Shown here piece after piece: positions 1-9,300 of a stretch of 40,362 nt of DNA. Under the pieces are notes generated by a model. That model searched no databases and had not been told where the DNA came from. It saw nothing but the letters and a program-made list of their open reading frames with translations. The position numbers were made by a program, and so were the translations under genes. Origin of the DNA: Bacteroidia bacterium (lineage in GTDB: Bacteria > Bacteroidota > Bacteroidia > AKYH767-A > OLB10); assembly GCA_020847635.1 (NCBI GenBank), contig JADLBQ010000011.1:1-40362 (forward strand), in the 5' to 3' direction. The first letter of the stretch is position 1. Each line of letters starts with the position of its first letter.

Positions 1-515
1 CCGCCTTCAAAGTCGTTGAATTGTTTTACAAGGTTTTTGCTTTGAGCAAAAAATCTGTCAAATAGGGTAGCGTCAAAAATGAACCACTCGTATATGTTGG
101 TTACCACCAAATGTTTTACTTCAAGGTTGTTGTGTGTAATTCTCTCTCGCAGGTAATACAAAACCAATTCCTGAAACGCTTTTGCGTTCAGTTTTTTGGT
201 CGTAATCATTTCCGATTTGTTGGTTGGCTTTTTCGCTTCGAGAATTACGCCAACTGTTGAGTTTGCATTTTGTCCGTTATGAATAACAAGGTCATTTCTA
301 CCTTTGGTATTTATAAAGTGATTCGGGTCGTAATAGGTTTTCTTTAAAAAGTCAATGACAAGGTTCTTATGAAACTCTTCACTTTCGGTGTCATTAGTCC
401 TGTCGAGTAAAGTAATGAGATTGGTTTTGAAACCTTCAATTTCAGTCCTGTTTGGTTTTACTTTTAAAAAGGCTTTGTTCAGTGCCTTTCTTGGTTTCAA
501 TTCTTTTAAAATCAT
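1..515 (-). CDS. Type IIG restriction-modification enzyme, N-terminal part (runs off left edge)
   Basis: Partial gene: 171 codons from an ATG at 515, open to the window edge. An in-frame TAG directly precedes the ATG, so this is the earliest possible start. The N-terminus (MILKELKPRKALNKAFLKVK) and the later YYDPNHFINTKGRNDLVIHN stretch resemble, from memory, the leader domain of large single-chain type IIG/IIL enzymes of Bacteroidota that fuse a nuclease to an Eco57I-like methyltransferase. A PD-(D/E)xK nuclease pattern is visible: D75, then E93-A-K95 in the segment VGVILEAKKP. The lysine-rich first ~25 residues and the QELVLYYLRER helix after the nuclease core fit the same family. Such enzymes cut and methylate DNA as a defence against foreign DNA. 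The methyltransferase and specificity regions would lie left of the window, so function is inferred from this domain alone. The gene is probably a mobile accessory gene beside core genes. Confidence 0.75.
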   Translation of the reverse strand, partial: MILKELKPRKALNKAFLKVKPNRTEIEGFKTNLITLLDRTNDTESEEFHKNLVIDFLKKTYYDPNHFINTKGRNDLVIHNGQNANSTVGVILEAKKPTNKSEMITTKKLNAKAFQELVLYYLRERITHNNLEVKHLVVTNIYEWFIFDATLFDRFFAQSKNLVKQFNDFEG

Positions 516-948
516 CTACAAATTATATTTTCTATTTCAGTCGGTTAAGATAAGTTTTTCGGTTGAAACAGAGTCAGAGCGTTGGCAGAAAAATGATTTA
601 ATTGTGCTTATGAATGCTAAGGTATTTATGCGGCTGGTTTTTTCACACTGGCGTAGTTACAAAAAATTAAAAACCATTTTCCTTAGCGGTGAAGAGTGAG
701 TAAATGCTGGCTGTGCTGCCGGTGAGCAGGGATTTTTTATTAACGATTCAGTATGAGATTTTCCCATCGGTTCGCATTAACAGACTGTAGAAAGCCTTGC
801 ATAGAACAGCATTATTATTGAAAAAACGACATTCATCTCTTTTTGCCTGTCATTCCAAGCATGTAGATCAGCGGGAAATACTGGTGGGATGACGGAATAG
901 AAAGTGCCATGCCTCACTCTTTGCTTCAAACAATCTTAGCAGATCAAA
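516..948. other. Gene-free gap between the RM gene and the M20 gene
   Basis: I see no convincing gene on either strand in these 433 bases. The stretch holds a REP-like imperfect inverted repeat (849-893). It also has a weak CTGC/GCAG hairpin at 716-729 followed by six T (733-738), with no + strand gene ending there. The + strand frame across 388-699 mostly overlays the RM gene and looks non-coding. The gap probably marks the boundary between an acquired RM gene and the core chromosome. Confidence 0.4.
849..893. repeat. REP-like imperfect inverted repeat
   Basis: GTCATTCC at 849-856 is matched by GGGATGAC at 886-893 (7 of 8 bases complementary), with a 29-base spacer. The arms resemble the short GTCATTCC/GGAATGAC palindromes scattered between genes in many bacterial genomes. 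Only one copy is seen here, so repeat status is inferred from appearance. Confidence 0.25.
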
Positions 949-2133
949 TCATGATTGCAAATCATGAACTGCCATCCAGGCAATCAATCCGGCACCTGTT
1001 GTTAATGCGTCTTCATCAATATCGAAGGTAGGGGTGTGAACGGAGGAGGTAATACCTTTTTGTTTATTCCCGGTTCCAAGCCGGTAGAAACAGGCCGGCA
1101 GTTGATGTGAATAAAAAGAAAAATCTTCAGCTGCCATCCAAAGGTCTAGTTCTTCAATGTTATTTTCGCCCAGATAAGAAGCAGCTGCCTGCCGGGCTTT
1201 TTCGGTAAGTACAGGGTTATTTTTTAAAACGGGGTATCCTTTTCGGATCTCAATTTCACAACTGGTACCGGCAGCACGGCATACAGAGTCAGCAATGGTT
1301 TGAATTCGCTCATGAGCCTGTGTCCTCCAGGTTTCATCCATCGTTCTGAAAGTACCTTCCAGGTAAACCCTGTCAGGAATAACATTGGTTGCACCATTAG
1401 CAATAACTTTCCCGAATGATAAGACACTTGGAATAATAGGATTGGCATTGCGGGAAACCACCTGCTGTAATGAAGTAATTAACTGAGCTGCTGTGGTAAC
1501 CGGGTCAACCGTAAGATGAGGCAGAGCACCATGCCCGCCTTTTCCTTTGATGGTAACATAAAGTTCATCGGTACTTGCCATGTAAATCCCACTACGGAAT
1601 CCTACTTTACCGGCTTCAATGAATGGCATTACGTGCTGACCATAAATTGCCCGGGGTTCAGGATTCTTTAAAGCTCCTTCATTGATCATTAAGGAAGCAC
1701 CACCGGGAAGTTTTTCTTCTCCAGGCTGAAAAATAAGTTTTACTTTTCCTTTCCAGTCATTCCGGGTTTCATTCAGCAGCAGGGCAGCACCCAGCAGGCT
1801 GGCAGTATGAACATCATGACCGCAGGCATGCATTACTCCTTGGTTTTTTGATTGGTAGTCACTCTCATTAGCTTCAGTTATTGGAAGGGCATCCATATCA
1901 GCCCGCAGGGCAACGGTATTGTCTGAAGAAATTTTACTTTCAATCAGGGCAATAACTCCGGTACCAGCCATTCGTTGCGTTTTAATTCCAATCTCCTGAA
2001 GGGTCTTTTCAACAAAGGCAGCAGTATGGTATTCTTCAAACGATAATTCAGGATTAGCATGAAGATGTCTTCTCCAGGAAATCAGCTGATGGTGTAAATT
2101 CCAGGCTTTGCTTCTGAATAGTTCTGCCTTCAT
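949..2133 (-). CDS. M20 family metallopeptidase / amidohydrolase (M20D, IAA-amino acid hydrolase or hippurate hydrolase type)
   Basis: A 394-residue enzyme with all M20D signatures: RRHLHANPELSFEE (21-34), LRADMDALPI (76-85), the metal-binding MHACGHDVHT (101-110, with C104 and H106 as ligands), FQPGEE (135-140, catalytic and metal-binding Glu pair), GQHVMP (165-170) and a C-terminal histidine in SVHTPTF. The family removes acyl groups from N-acyl amino acids such as hippurate or N-acetyl-diaminopimelate, using a two-metal centre in the cytoplasm. The substrate cannot be told from sequence. There is no signal peptide. The gene starts 11 nt after the stop of the large propeller/barrel gene and is probably co-transcribed with it. 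Length is normal for the family and no key residue is missing. Confidence 0.9.
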   Translation of the reverse strand: MKAELFRSKAWNLHHQLISWRRHLHANPELSFEEYHTAAFVEKTLQEIGIKTQRMAGTGVIALIESKISSDNTVALRADMDALPITEANESDYQSKNQGVMHACGHDVHTASLLGAALLLNETRNDWKGKVKLIFQPGEEKLPGGASLMINEGALKNPEPRAIYGQHVMPFIEAGKVGFRSGIYMASTDELYVTIKGKGGHGALPHLTVDPVTTAAQLITSLQQVVSRNANPIIPSVLSFGKVIANGATNVIPDRVYLEGTFRTMDETWRTQAHERIQTIADSVCRAAGTSCEIEIRKGYPVLKNNPVLTEKARQAAASYLGENNIEELDLWMAAEDFSFYSHQLPACFYRLGTGNKQKGITSSVHTPTFDIDEDALTTGAGLIAWMAVHDLQS

Positions 2134-2144
2134 ATCTTACTCAA

Positions 2145-5100
2145 TTAAAAGTCTGTTCCAAGTGAGAAGTAAAAGATCCGGTCATTGGCTTTTGTATCTT
2201 CAAATCCCCATGCCCAGTCGAATTTCATAAAATATCCCAACAGCCGGGTTCTGAACCCGGCACCAAATCCTCCAACCAGTGGTTCAATCTGTTTTTGAAG
2301 AATAATGGTAATGGGGTTACCCGAAATAACTTGAATGTTAAGAGAATTATCCTTTCCATAAGGATCCCAGCCTGTCCAGGCTGATCCGATATCACCAAAA
2401 CCAACAATCTGGAAATTCCGGATTAAATCACTTCTGATCGGCCGCTGAATCAGGTACTGAAATACCGGAATCCGGATTTCGGAATTAATCAATGCAAAAT
2501 TGTTTCCGTTTCTGATGTTTTGTAGAAATCCCCGCATAGGCGAGGCCAGTGTCTGGAAAGCATAATTCTGTGAATAATCAATGTTAATGTCATAATTGAA
2601 GATATCTACCGGTACAAAAGAATTATCAACGGATCCCAGGTAGTAAATCAATTTCATATCGCCAAATGAAGAACTTGCTGCAAACCGGTTAGCCCAGATA
2701 ATCTGGCGGTGAAGCCGGATGTAATGTCTTGCATCAATACCAACTACACCCAGAAATGTTTTTGAGCGGTCAACCTGGCGAAAACCTTCAGCAAAGACTT
2801 TCAGCCGGGTTCCGGTATATAAATTTAGTCCGCGCTTAATTGTGTTGTCAAAAATAAATTCTCCTTTGAGGCTTCCCCAGTTTTCATAGTAGTTTTTGAT
2901 TTGCAACGGGATAATGTCAGTAGATTTGACTACGGTCCGGTCATTGCGGTAAGATGCGGTTCCCCGAATGGAAGAGGTTTCATTAAGCGGATAGGATAAT
3001 CTGAATTTTAATTCATGTGTATGAACTTTCAGATAAAAAGGACCAATGGTAAATTCCCTTGCCTGCCGGTAAAAGACGTATTGCTTGTCAATTCTGTTCT
3101 TCAAGTCTTCAAAGGTCAGCAGGTACTCATTACTATTCAGATCTCCGGCAAGTTTAAATCCGGCAGTGATTCTGTAATCATTCATCAGGTCATTAATACC
3201 GATTTTAAAGAGCCCAGTTAAACCCGGATCAAAAAAGACAGCTCCACCGGTAAAGGTCTGATAAGTTGCATTCAGGAGGCTGTTGTCAAGCTGAGCAACA
3301 AAATAATCTGCAGAAAATACCGGATCATAAATTCTTCGTTTGGGCAGCCGGAATGCAGTGTCAGCCTGTTGTAAGGTTGTTGCGAACAGCGGTGAAACAA
3401 ATGCAGAATCAACGTTTATCCGGGTAGTGTCAGTTGGTTTGGGTTTCTGCTGAAACTCACTTTGAAACACATAATGATGAATATCAATTTTATTGTTCTT
3501 TTCGGGTTTTTCTGTATCTTCCGGTACAGCTGCAGGCTCTTTAACGGGTAGGTTCTTATTGGTAAGTGGTTTTACTGCTATTTGCTGAGTTAACAATGCA
3601 AATTGAGTTTGTGTAGGTTGTAAGGATGTTTTCAAAGTGTCACTGAAAGGATTATACAAAATGGAAACTTCCTGCCGATGGTTTATCAGTCTGCTTTGAA
3701 TGTAGCGTGTCTTTTTAAAGTTTAAATCATGAGCATCCACATTTCTTGCTAAATCAGAATAGGGCTGTTCACGAATAATATAACGGTAATGTTCCGTAGT
3801 ATCAACAAACATTAGTATGCTGTCAATAGTGGCAAAAAAGGGATTGAAGATACCGTTTCTGTCACTTAAATAAACCAAAGATGATGGCGAAACCGGCAAG
3901 GGCTTGAATTCATCAGCAGTTTCTGTATGCGTGACTCTTTTCAAAATATTATCCCTTATTGAATAATCGTACAGAAACAAGTCGTAATGTTTTAATGGCA
4001 GCGCATCCGCTGAAAGAGATTGTTTTAATGAGTCGGTTGGGCGGTTGGATGCAAACACAATAAACTTTCCACCGGGCATAAATTGTGGGTCGGTATCATC
4101 AAATATATCATTTGTAATATTCTGAGAAGTCCGGGCTCTTACATTAAAAACAAAAATGTCACTTTGTCCTTTCTGGATTCCGGAAAGAACAATATCAGTA
4201 CCGTCATCACTATAATTAAATGAAGTTACCTTTTCGAAATAAAAGAATTTATTTATTTCCAACTTCTTTTCACTCATGGAGTAGTTATCCATCCATACAC
4301 TGCCCTTGTTTTCATAAATAATTGTAAGTGCCCGACCAGATGGATGCCATTGAATCAGCGGAAATGAAAAATCATTTTCAAGTTCAATACTTTTTAAACC
4401 GCCTTTTTTGATTTTTTTGCTTTTGCCGGTTGATAAATCATTGAGAAAAATACGGTATTTACCAAGATCGTTGGTCACATAAGCAAGCGTGGTTGCATCC
4501 GGACTTAATGCAATTCGGGTCAATAAATGTTTCTTTTTAATTTTTAGGTTGACAAGCTGGCCTGCCGGATTCTGCCTTCCCTTCTCATCGGCCATGTATC
4601 GTTTCTGATAGTAGGCTGACCAGTTAGAAGCAAGTTGTTTCAATGAAAGGCCAAGTACATAATTGATTCCGCTTTCAATATTTCGGTTGATGCGTGTCAG
4701 GTACAAAAGATTGGCAATGGCTGTGTTTCCATAGGTTTCAGAAATATAATGCCAGATACTGATTCCGGCCAGCAGCTCATTATCAAAAATCATTTTATTA
4801 AACTTCAGATAACGTTTACTCAGGATTCCGTCACGCATCTGATTGTCAAGATTTGTATTCCAGCCATATCCAATATAAGCAGTTAATCCCTCATAAAACC
4901 ATACCGGCAGATGAAGCAGCACAGATGTCTGAATCCGGTCTTTCAGATTTCCGCCATACATCAATTGTTCAATCAGTACTTTTGAAATACCGGCTCTCAA
5001 AGCTCCGCGCAGGTCATTATGGTCACCGTTAAAATAAATCAAAACCTTATTCCCGATGACCCGTGTAACTCCACCGATGTTGCCATTCTCCATTTCGTCA

Positions 5101-5417
5101 TTCTCCAGGCCGATGTTGGTCTGCTTCATATCACTAAGCCGGTTAAAAACCAGAATCTGCAACCTTCCGCTGATTTTATAATCAAACATCCGCTCAATGT
5201 CTTCCAGGTCTTCATCACCAAATTGACCAACAAATGCTGCTAACTCTTGCCCACCCGGATAAAAATAAATATCCATGTTACGGAATCGGTACAAGTTCCA
5301 GAGGAAGTCATTGTACTGGACCCTGTTTTTTCCGAATGACTGGCTCATCCCATGATAGAACTGAGCTGAAGCGATCAGTGGAATTAGAAATACAAATAGC
5401 AACAAAGCGCGTTTCAT
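2145..5417 (-). CDS. Secreted peptidase-MA-like / TolB-like propeller / outer-membrane beta-barrel protein
   Basis: I choose the ATG at 5417 (1090 residues): MKRALLLFVFLIPLIASAQ is a clean signal peptide, whereas extending upstream needs a TTG at 5453. Order of parts: signal peptide (1-19); a peptidase-MA-like domain (~20-290); WD40/PD40 TolB-like repeats (~295-650, for example LSPDATTLAYVTN and FMPGGKFIVFASNRP); a low-complexity linker (~650-740); and a C-terminal beta-barrel ending in SLGTDF, an outer-membrane-type aromatic terminus. The peptidase domain keeps VWFYEGLTAYIG (172-183), typical of the clan. Where HExxH is expected, though, the sequence reads RAGISKVLIEQLMYGG (141-156), so catalysis looks lost. 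It is probably an outer-membrane or surface protein with a binding role. The downstream M20 gene likely shares its transcript. Function is otherwise unknown. Confidence 0.75.
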   Translation of the reverse strand: MKRALLLFVFLIPLIASAQFYHGMSQSFGKNRVQYNDFLWNLYRFRNMDIYFYPGGQELAAFVGQFGDEDLEDIERMFDYKISGRLQILVFNRLSDMKQTNIGLENDEMENGNIGGVTRVIGNKVLIYFNGDHNDLRGALRAGISKVLIEQLMYGGNLKDRIQTSVLLHLPVWFYEGLTAYIGYGWNTNLDNQMRDGILSKRYLKFNKMIFDNELLAGISIWHYISETYGNTAIANLLYLTRINRNIESGINYVLGLSLKQLASNWSAYYQKRYMADEKGRQNPAGQLVNLKIKKKHLLTRIALSPDATTLAYVTNDLGKYRIFLNDLSTGKSKKIKKGGLKSIELENDFSFPLIQWHPSGRALTIIYENKGSVWMDNYSMSEKKLEINKFFYFEKVTSFNYSDDGTDIVLSGIQKGQSDIFVFNVRARTSQNITNDIFDDTDPQFMPGGKFIVFASNRPTDSLKQSLSADALPLKHYDLFLYDYSIRDNILKRVTHTETADEFKPLPVSPSSLVYLSDRNGIFNPFFATIDSILMFVDTTEHYRYIIREQPYSDLARNVDAHDLNFKKTRYIQSRLINHRQEVSILYNPFSDTLKTSLQPTQTQFALLTQQIAVKPLTNKNLPVKEPAAVPEDTEKPEKNNKIDIHHYVFQSEFQQKPKPTDTTRINVDSAFVSPLFATTLQQADTAFRLPKRRIYDPVFSADYFVAQLDNSLLNATYQTFTGGAVFFDPGLTGLFKIGINDLMNDYRITAGFKLAGDLNSNEYLLTFEDLKNRIDKQYVFYRQAREFTIGPFYLKVHTHELKFRLSYPLNETSSIRGTASYRNDRTVVKSTDIIPLQIKNYYENWGSLKGEFIFDNTIKRGLNLYTGTRLKVFAEGFRQVDRSKTFLGVVGIDARHYIRLHRQIIWANRFAASSSFGDMKLIYYLGSVDNSFVPVDIFNYDINIDYSQNYAFQTLASPMRGFLQNIRNGNNFALINSEIRIPVFQYLIQRPIRSDLIRNFQIVGFGDIGSAWTGWDPYGKDNSLNIQVISGNPITIILQKQIEPLVGGFGAGFRTRLLGYFMKFDWAWGFEDTKANDRIFYFSLGTDF

Positions 5418-5455
5418 GGGTGGTCTCTGTCCAGAATGTTTTCCTGTTGGCAAGG

Positions 5456-5463
5456 CGAAAATA
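5456..5463 (-). promoter_or_regulatory. Putative -7 box for the propeller/barrel gene (TATTTTCG)
   Basis: TATTTTCG on the minus strand, one base off the TAnnTTTG consensus, 38 nt before the ATG at 5417. No clear TTG lies at the usual distance upstream. It faces away from the ydcF promoter at 5511-5518. Confidence 0.35.
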
Positions 5464-5510
5464 ATGACTGCAACTGAGAAAACGGTAAGTTGAAGTGGTT
5501 CTAATTAGAT

Positions 5511-5518
5511 TATGTTTG
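5511..5518 (+). promoter_or_regulatory. Putative promoter of the ydcF-like gene (TATGTTTG)
   Basis: TATGTTTG is a perfect match to TAnnTTTG. A TTG at 5490-5492 gives an 18-nt spacer, close to the 19 nt seen in both rRNA promoters in this window. The ATG at 5537 lies 18 nt downstream. Confidence 0.55.
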
Positions 5519-5536
5519 CAATGATACCCTCCAGGT

Positions 5537-6301
5537 ATGTTTTTTATTCTCTCAAAACTGTTCTCGTTTCTGTTTTCACCACTTTCATGGGTGTTGATTT
5601 TTTTGCTGGCCGGGTTGTTTGTTAAGAGGACTGACTTGAAAAGGCGGTTGCTGATCACCGGTATTGCCATGTTAATTTTCTTTTCCAATCCCCTTATCCG
5701 TCAACTCGCCTTCGGAGTGTGGGAGCCTCCGTTCACAAAAGAAGAAAACCTGAAAACTTTTGAAGTGGCTGTTATACTGGGGGGAGCTATGAGATATTAC
5801 AATTCAGAAACGGACCGACCGGTATATGGCCCTTCGGTAGAAAGGCTGATGCAGGTAGTGAATCTGTATTTTAAAGGAAAAGTTCGGAAAATTCTGATTT
5901 CAGGCGGAAGCGGCCTTCTGACTTTACAAGAATCTAAAGAAGCACCTGTCCTAATGAAGGAAATGGTTAATATGGGAGTAAAGCCCGAAGATATCCTGCT
6001 TGAAAGCAAATCCCGAAACACGTATGAGAATGCTGTATTTACTTCCTCAATGCTCAGAGAAATGAATTTTAAAGGCGAACTCTTGTTGATTACTTCTGCC
6101 TATCACATGCCCCGGTCTTTGGCATGCTTTCATAAAGCAGGGATTAATGCTGTGCCATTTCCGGTGGACAGCTATGCAGGAAGAATTACCTGGACTCCCG
6201 GCCGCTTGATTATTCCTGACAGTGAGAACCTCACTAACTGGGACATGCTGATTCATGAATGGGTGGGATGTATGGTTTATAAAATTAGAGGATATTTATA
6301 A
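5537..6301 (+). CDS. YdcF/ElyC family membrane protein (DUF218)
   Basis: A 254-residue protein with two N-terminal membrane segments (about 11-29 and 38-52), then a soluble DUF218 domain. Family signatures: VAVILGGAMRYYN (78-90), KILISGGSG, ESKSRNTYENAVFTSSML and LLITSAYHMPRSLACFHKAG. Proteins of this family, such as ElyC, SanA and YdcF of Escherichia coli, are linked to envelope integrity and peptidoglycan or lipid-carrier metabolism, but their chemistry is not settled. The start is the first ATG after a good promoter. The helicase-nuclease gene begins 7 nt after its stop, so the two are likely one transcript. The domain order and the two-helix anchor match ElyC-type members; the exact role is not inferable. 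Confidence 0.85.
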   Translation: MFFILSKLFSFLFSPLSWVLIFLLAGLFVKRTDLKRRLLITGIAMLIFFSNPLIRQLAFGVWEPPFTKEENLKTFEVAVILGGAMRYYNSETDRPVYGPSVERLMQVVNLYFKGKVRKILISGGSGLLTLQESKEAPVLMKEMVNMGVKPEDILLESKSRNTYENAVFTSSMLREMNFKGELLLITSAYHMPRSLACFHKAGINAVPFPVDSYAGRITWTPGRLIIPDSENLTNWDMLIHEWVGCMVYKIRGYL

Positions 6302-6308
6302 CCTGATA

Positions 6309-9300
6309 ATGAGTCAACTTACAATTTTCAGGTCTTCGGCTGGTTCCGGAAAAACACTTACGCTAGTATTATATTACCTTCAGATTGCATTAAAACAACC
6401 CGACTCCGATAACCATATTCTGGCAATTACATTCACCAATAAGGCAACGGAGGAAATGAAGTCAAGGTTGATTAACACGCTTGCAGCAATAGCTGCCGGA
6501 AACGAGCAGATAATGACCGGTCTACTGACAGAACTTACTAGGTTGGAGGAAAATGAAATCAGGCAACGAAGCAGCCGGCTACTGAAACGAATACTGCACA
6601 GCTATGCTGAGCTTTCCATAATGACAATTGATAGTTTCTTTAACCGGTTAATCCGGCCAATTGCCCGCGAACTGGGAATATCGGTTAATCGTGAAATTGA
6701 ACTGGATTATTCACGAGTAATACGGGATGTAAAACATCGCTTGTTTTCAGATATTGGAAAGGATCAGGAAACTACAAACTTGATGACAGAATTTATATCC
6801 GGCAAAATGGATGACAAGGGAACCTGGAAAGCAGATAAAGAAATTGAAAAATTAATACTGGAGATTATCCAGGATTATGATGGAGTTTATTATCGTGAGA
6901 AGAAGGCGATAACGGTAGAGTTTATTGTACGGCTAAAAGAAATTCAGCACTCTTTTAAGAATACACTGAATAGTCACAGTATTCAGTTTCATGATTTCCT
7001 GAATAAAAACAATATAGAAGTATCAGACCTCTACAACAAAGGACGTGGCCCGGCAGGCTGGTTCTTAAAAGCCGCTAAAGGAAGTTTAACGAAGGACGAT
7101 ATAAATGAAAGTGTAAAACGTGCATGTGTTTCCGGTGATAACTGGTTTAATGCTAAAAGTAAACTGCGGGATCAGATCTCTGAACAGACAAAACAGAAGC
7201 TGGTCTCTTTATTGCAGGATTCAGTTCAATTTTTCAGTGCGCATAATCAAGCCTATGTATCAGCAGATGCTGTACTTAAATTAATTTACATGGCAGGGCT
7301 TACAGATAAACTGAAGCAAAAGTTAAATCAGTACAGAGATGAAAGAGAGATTCTTCTGCTTTCAGATATCAGCCGGTTGGTTAGTGAATCATTAACCATT
7401 AATGACACAGAATTTATTTTTGAAAAAGCCGGATCCAGATATATGCATATCCTGGTTGATGAGTTTCAGGATACATCTGAGGTTCAATGGAAGAATCTGA
7501 AGCCTCTTGTAATAAATTCACTTGCATCCGGAGGAAATGTGCTAATTGTTGGAGATGCCAAACAAAGTATTTACAGGTGGCGTGGTGGTAAAGCAGAACT
7601 GTTGCTCTCCGGTATCCGGCAAGAACTGAAACAGTTTGAAAAAATTACCGTGGAAAAGGAATTAACGGTAAACTACCGCAGCTCACCCGGAATAGTTGAG
7701 TTTAACAATCTTTTCTTTTCACAGATCAGTAATCTAAATAATGAGTTACTTACGAGTGAACCATCTATGGTACCGCTGGTTTACCAAAAGGAGAAAATTG
7801 TACAGAAGGTTGGAAAGAAGGATAACTACAGGGGGCTGGTTGAAGTGAAACTTCTAAAAACAGATAAGCAAGAAGCAACGCTGGAAATTAGAAAACAGGC
7901 TCTGGCTGAACGAATGATTGAAAGTATCCGGCAATCATTAGAAGATGGATTTTCACACAGAGATATTGCAATCCTGGTCAGAAAAGGGGACGATGCAGCT
8001 CTGGTGACATCTAAACTTTTTGAGAAGGGGATTCGAAATGTTATCTCAGCTGAATCCTTACTGGCTTCTCAGTCTGATCAGGTTCAGTTACTGGTTTTTG
8101 CAATGAAGCTGATTGATGAACCTGATAATGAAATTGCCAGAGCCGGGCTACTCACTCAGTATTTTAAAAATACAAATCAGTATTTATGCCACGATCGGGT
8201 GTATGCAAAGATTAAAGACCAGAAGGAGTTAATGAACGAGCTTCCGGCAGCCTTTCGGCAGGAATGGCAGATACTGAAGTTTCTTCCACTGGTTGACTTA
8301 GGTGAATACCTTATCCGGATTTTTAATATCAGAAGTGATGTTTTTGTTGTCAGGTTTCAGGATGCATTGATTGAGTTCACTTCAAAGTATAATAAAGGGT
8401 TAGCCTACTTCCTGGAATGGTGGATGGAGAATGAAAACAAAATAAAAGTGTCAATTCCTGATAAATCGGATGCAATCAGGGTTCTTACGATTCACAAATC
8501 AAAGGGTCTTCAGTTCCCTGTTGTGATAATTCCTTTTGCGGAATGGTCAGTGACACCGCAGCCAGGAACCAGCATACGGGTGTTGGCAACCCAAAAACCT
8601 TTTGATGAATACGACTCGTATTTTGCTTTAACGGAAAGTAAATTGAAGGAATCCTATTTTGAGCATTCGTATCAGACTGAAATTAACATGTCGGTTTTTG
8701 ATAACATTAACCTTTTGTATGTAGCTTTTACGCGGGCTGAGACCCGGCTTTATGTTTTTTCCTCAAAGGAGCAGGGACGGGCAACAAACATCAGCTCACT
8801 TATTACAGAGACACTTCAGCATCAGGAATTTCAGAATAAAACCCGAGAACTCGAAAATTGGAGTGAATTTATCTCAGGAAAGAGGGAAAAATATGAAAGG
8901 ATTGAACAGGTGAAAAGGGAGGACACGCTTTCTCAAGATAATTTTATATCAGGTGAATGGCGAAGCAGACTGGCATTTGCATTGAATAAGGACCTGATTT
9001 CGTCAGCTGATTCTCCTTCTGCTCTTCAGGGCCTGGAGTTTCACAAGATGATGTCAGAAATTATAACCGGGGCAGATACCGGAAAAGTATTTCAGAAATT
9101 CAGGATTGAACAATCAATCCGCGAACAAATCATCAGGCTGATTGACAACTGTAATGAATATGAATGGTTTACCGGAAAGTTTGAAGTAAAAACAGAATGT
9201 CCTCTGCTCTTGACGGATGGCCGGATACTCAGACCCGACCGGCTCATGTTCTCCAACAACCGGGTTACCATCCTAGATTATAAAACCGGAACTGAAAAGC

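Noticed and set aside
388-699. 103-codon + strand frame at the left end
   Set aside because: It overlays the start of the RM gene in antisense, has no promoter, and its translation is hydrophobic and unlike any family. The minus strand is clearly the coding one.
716-738. Terminator-like hairpin with T-run
   Set aside because: Only 4 bp of stem, and no + strand gene ends there.
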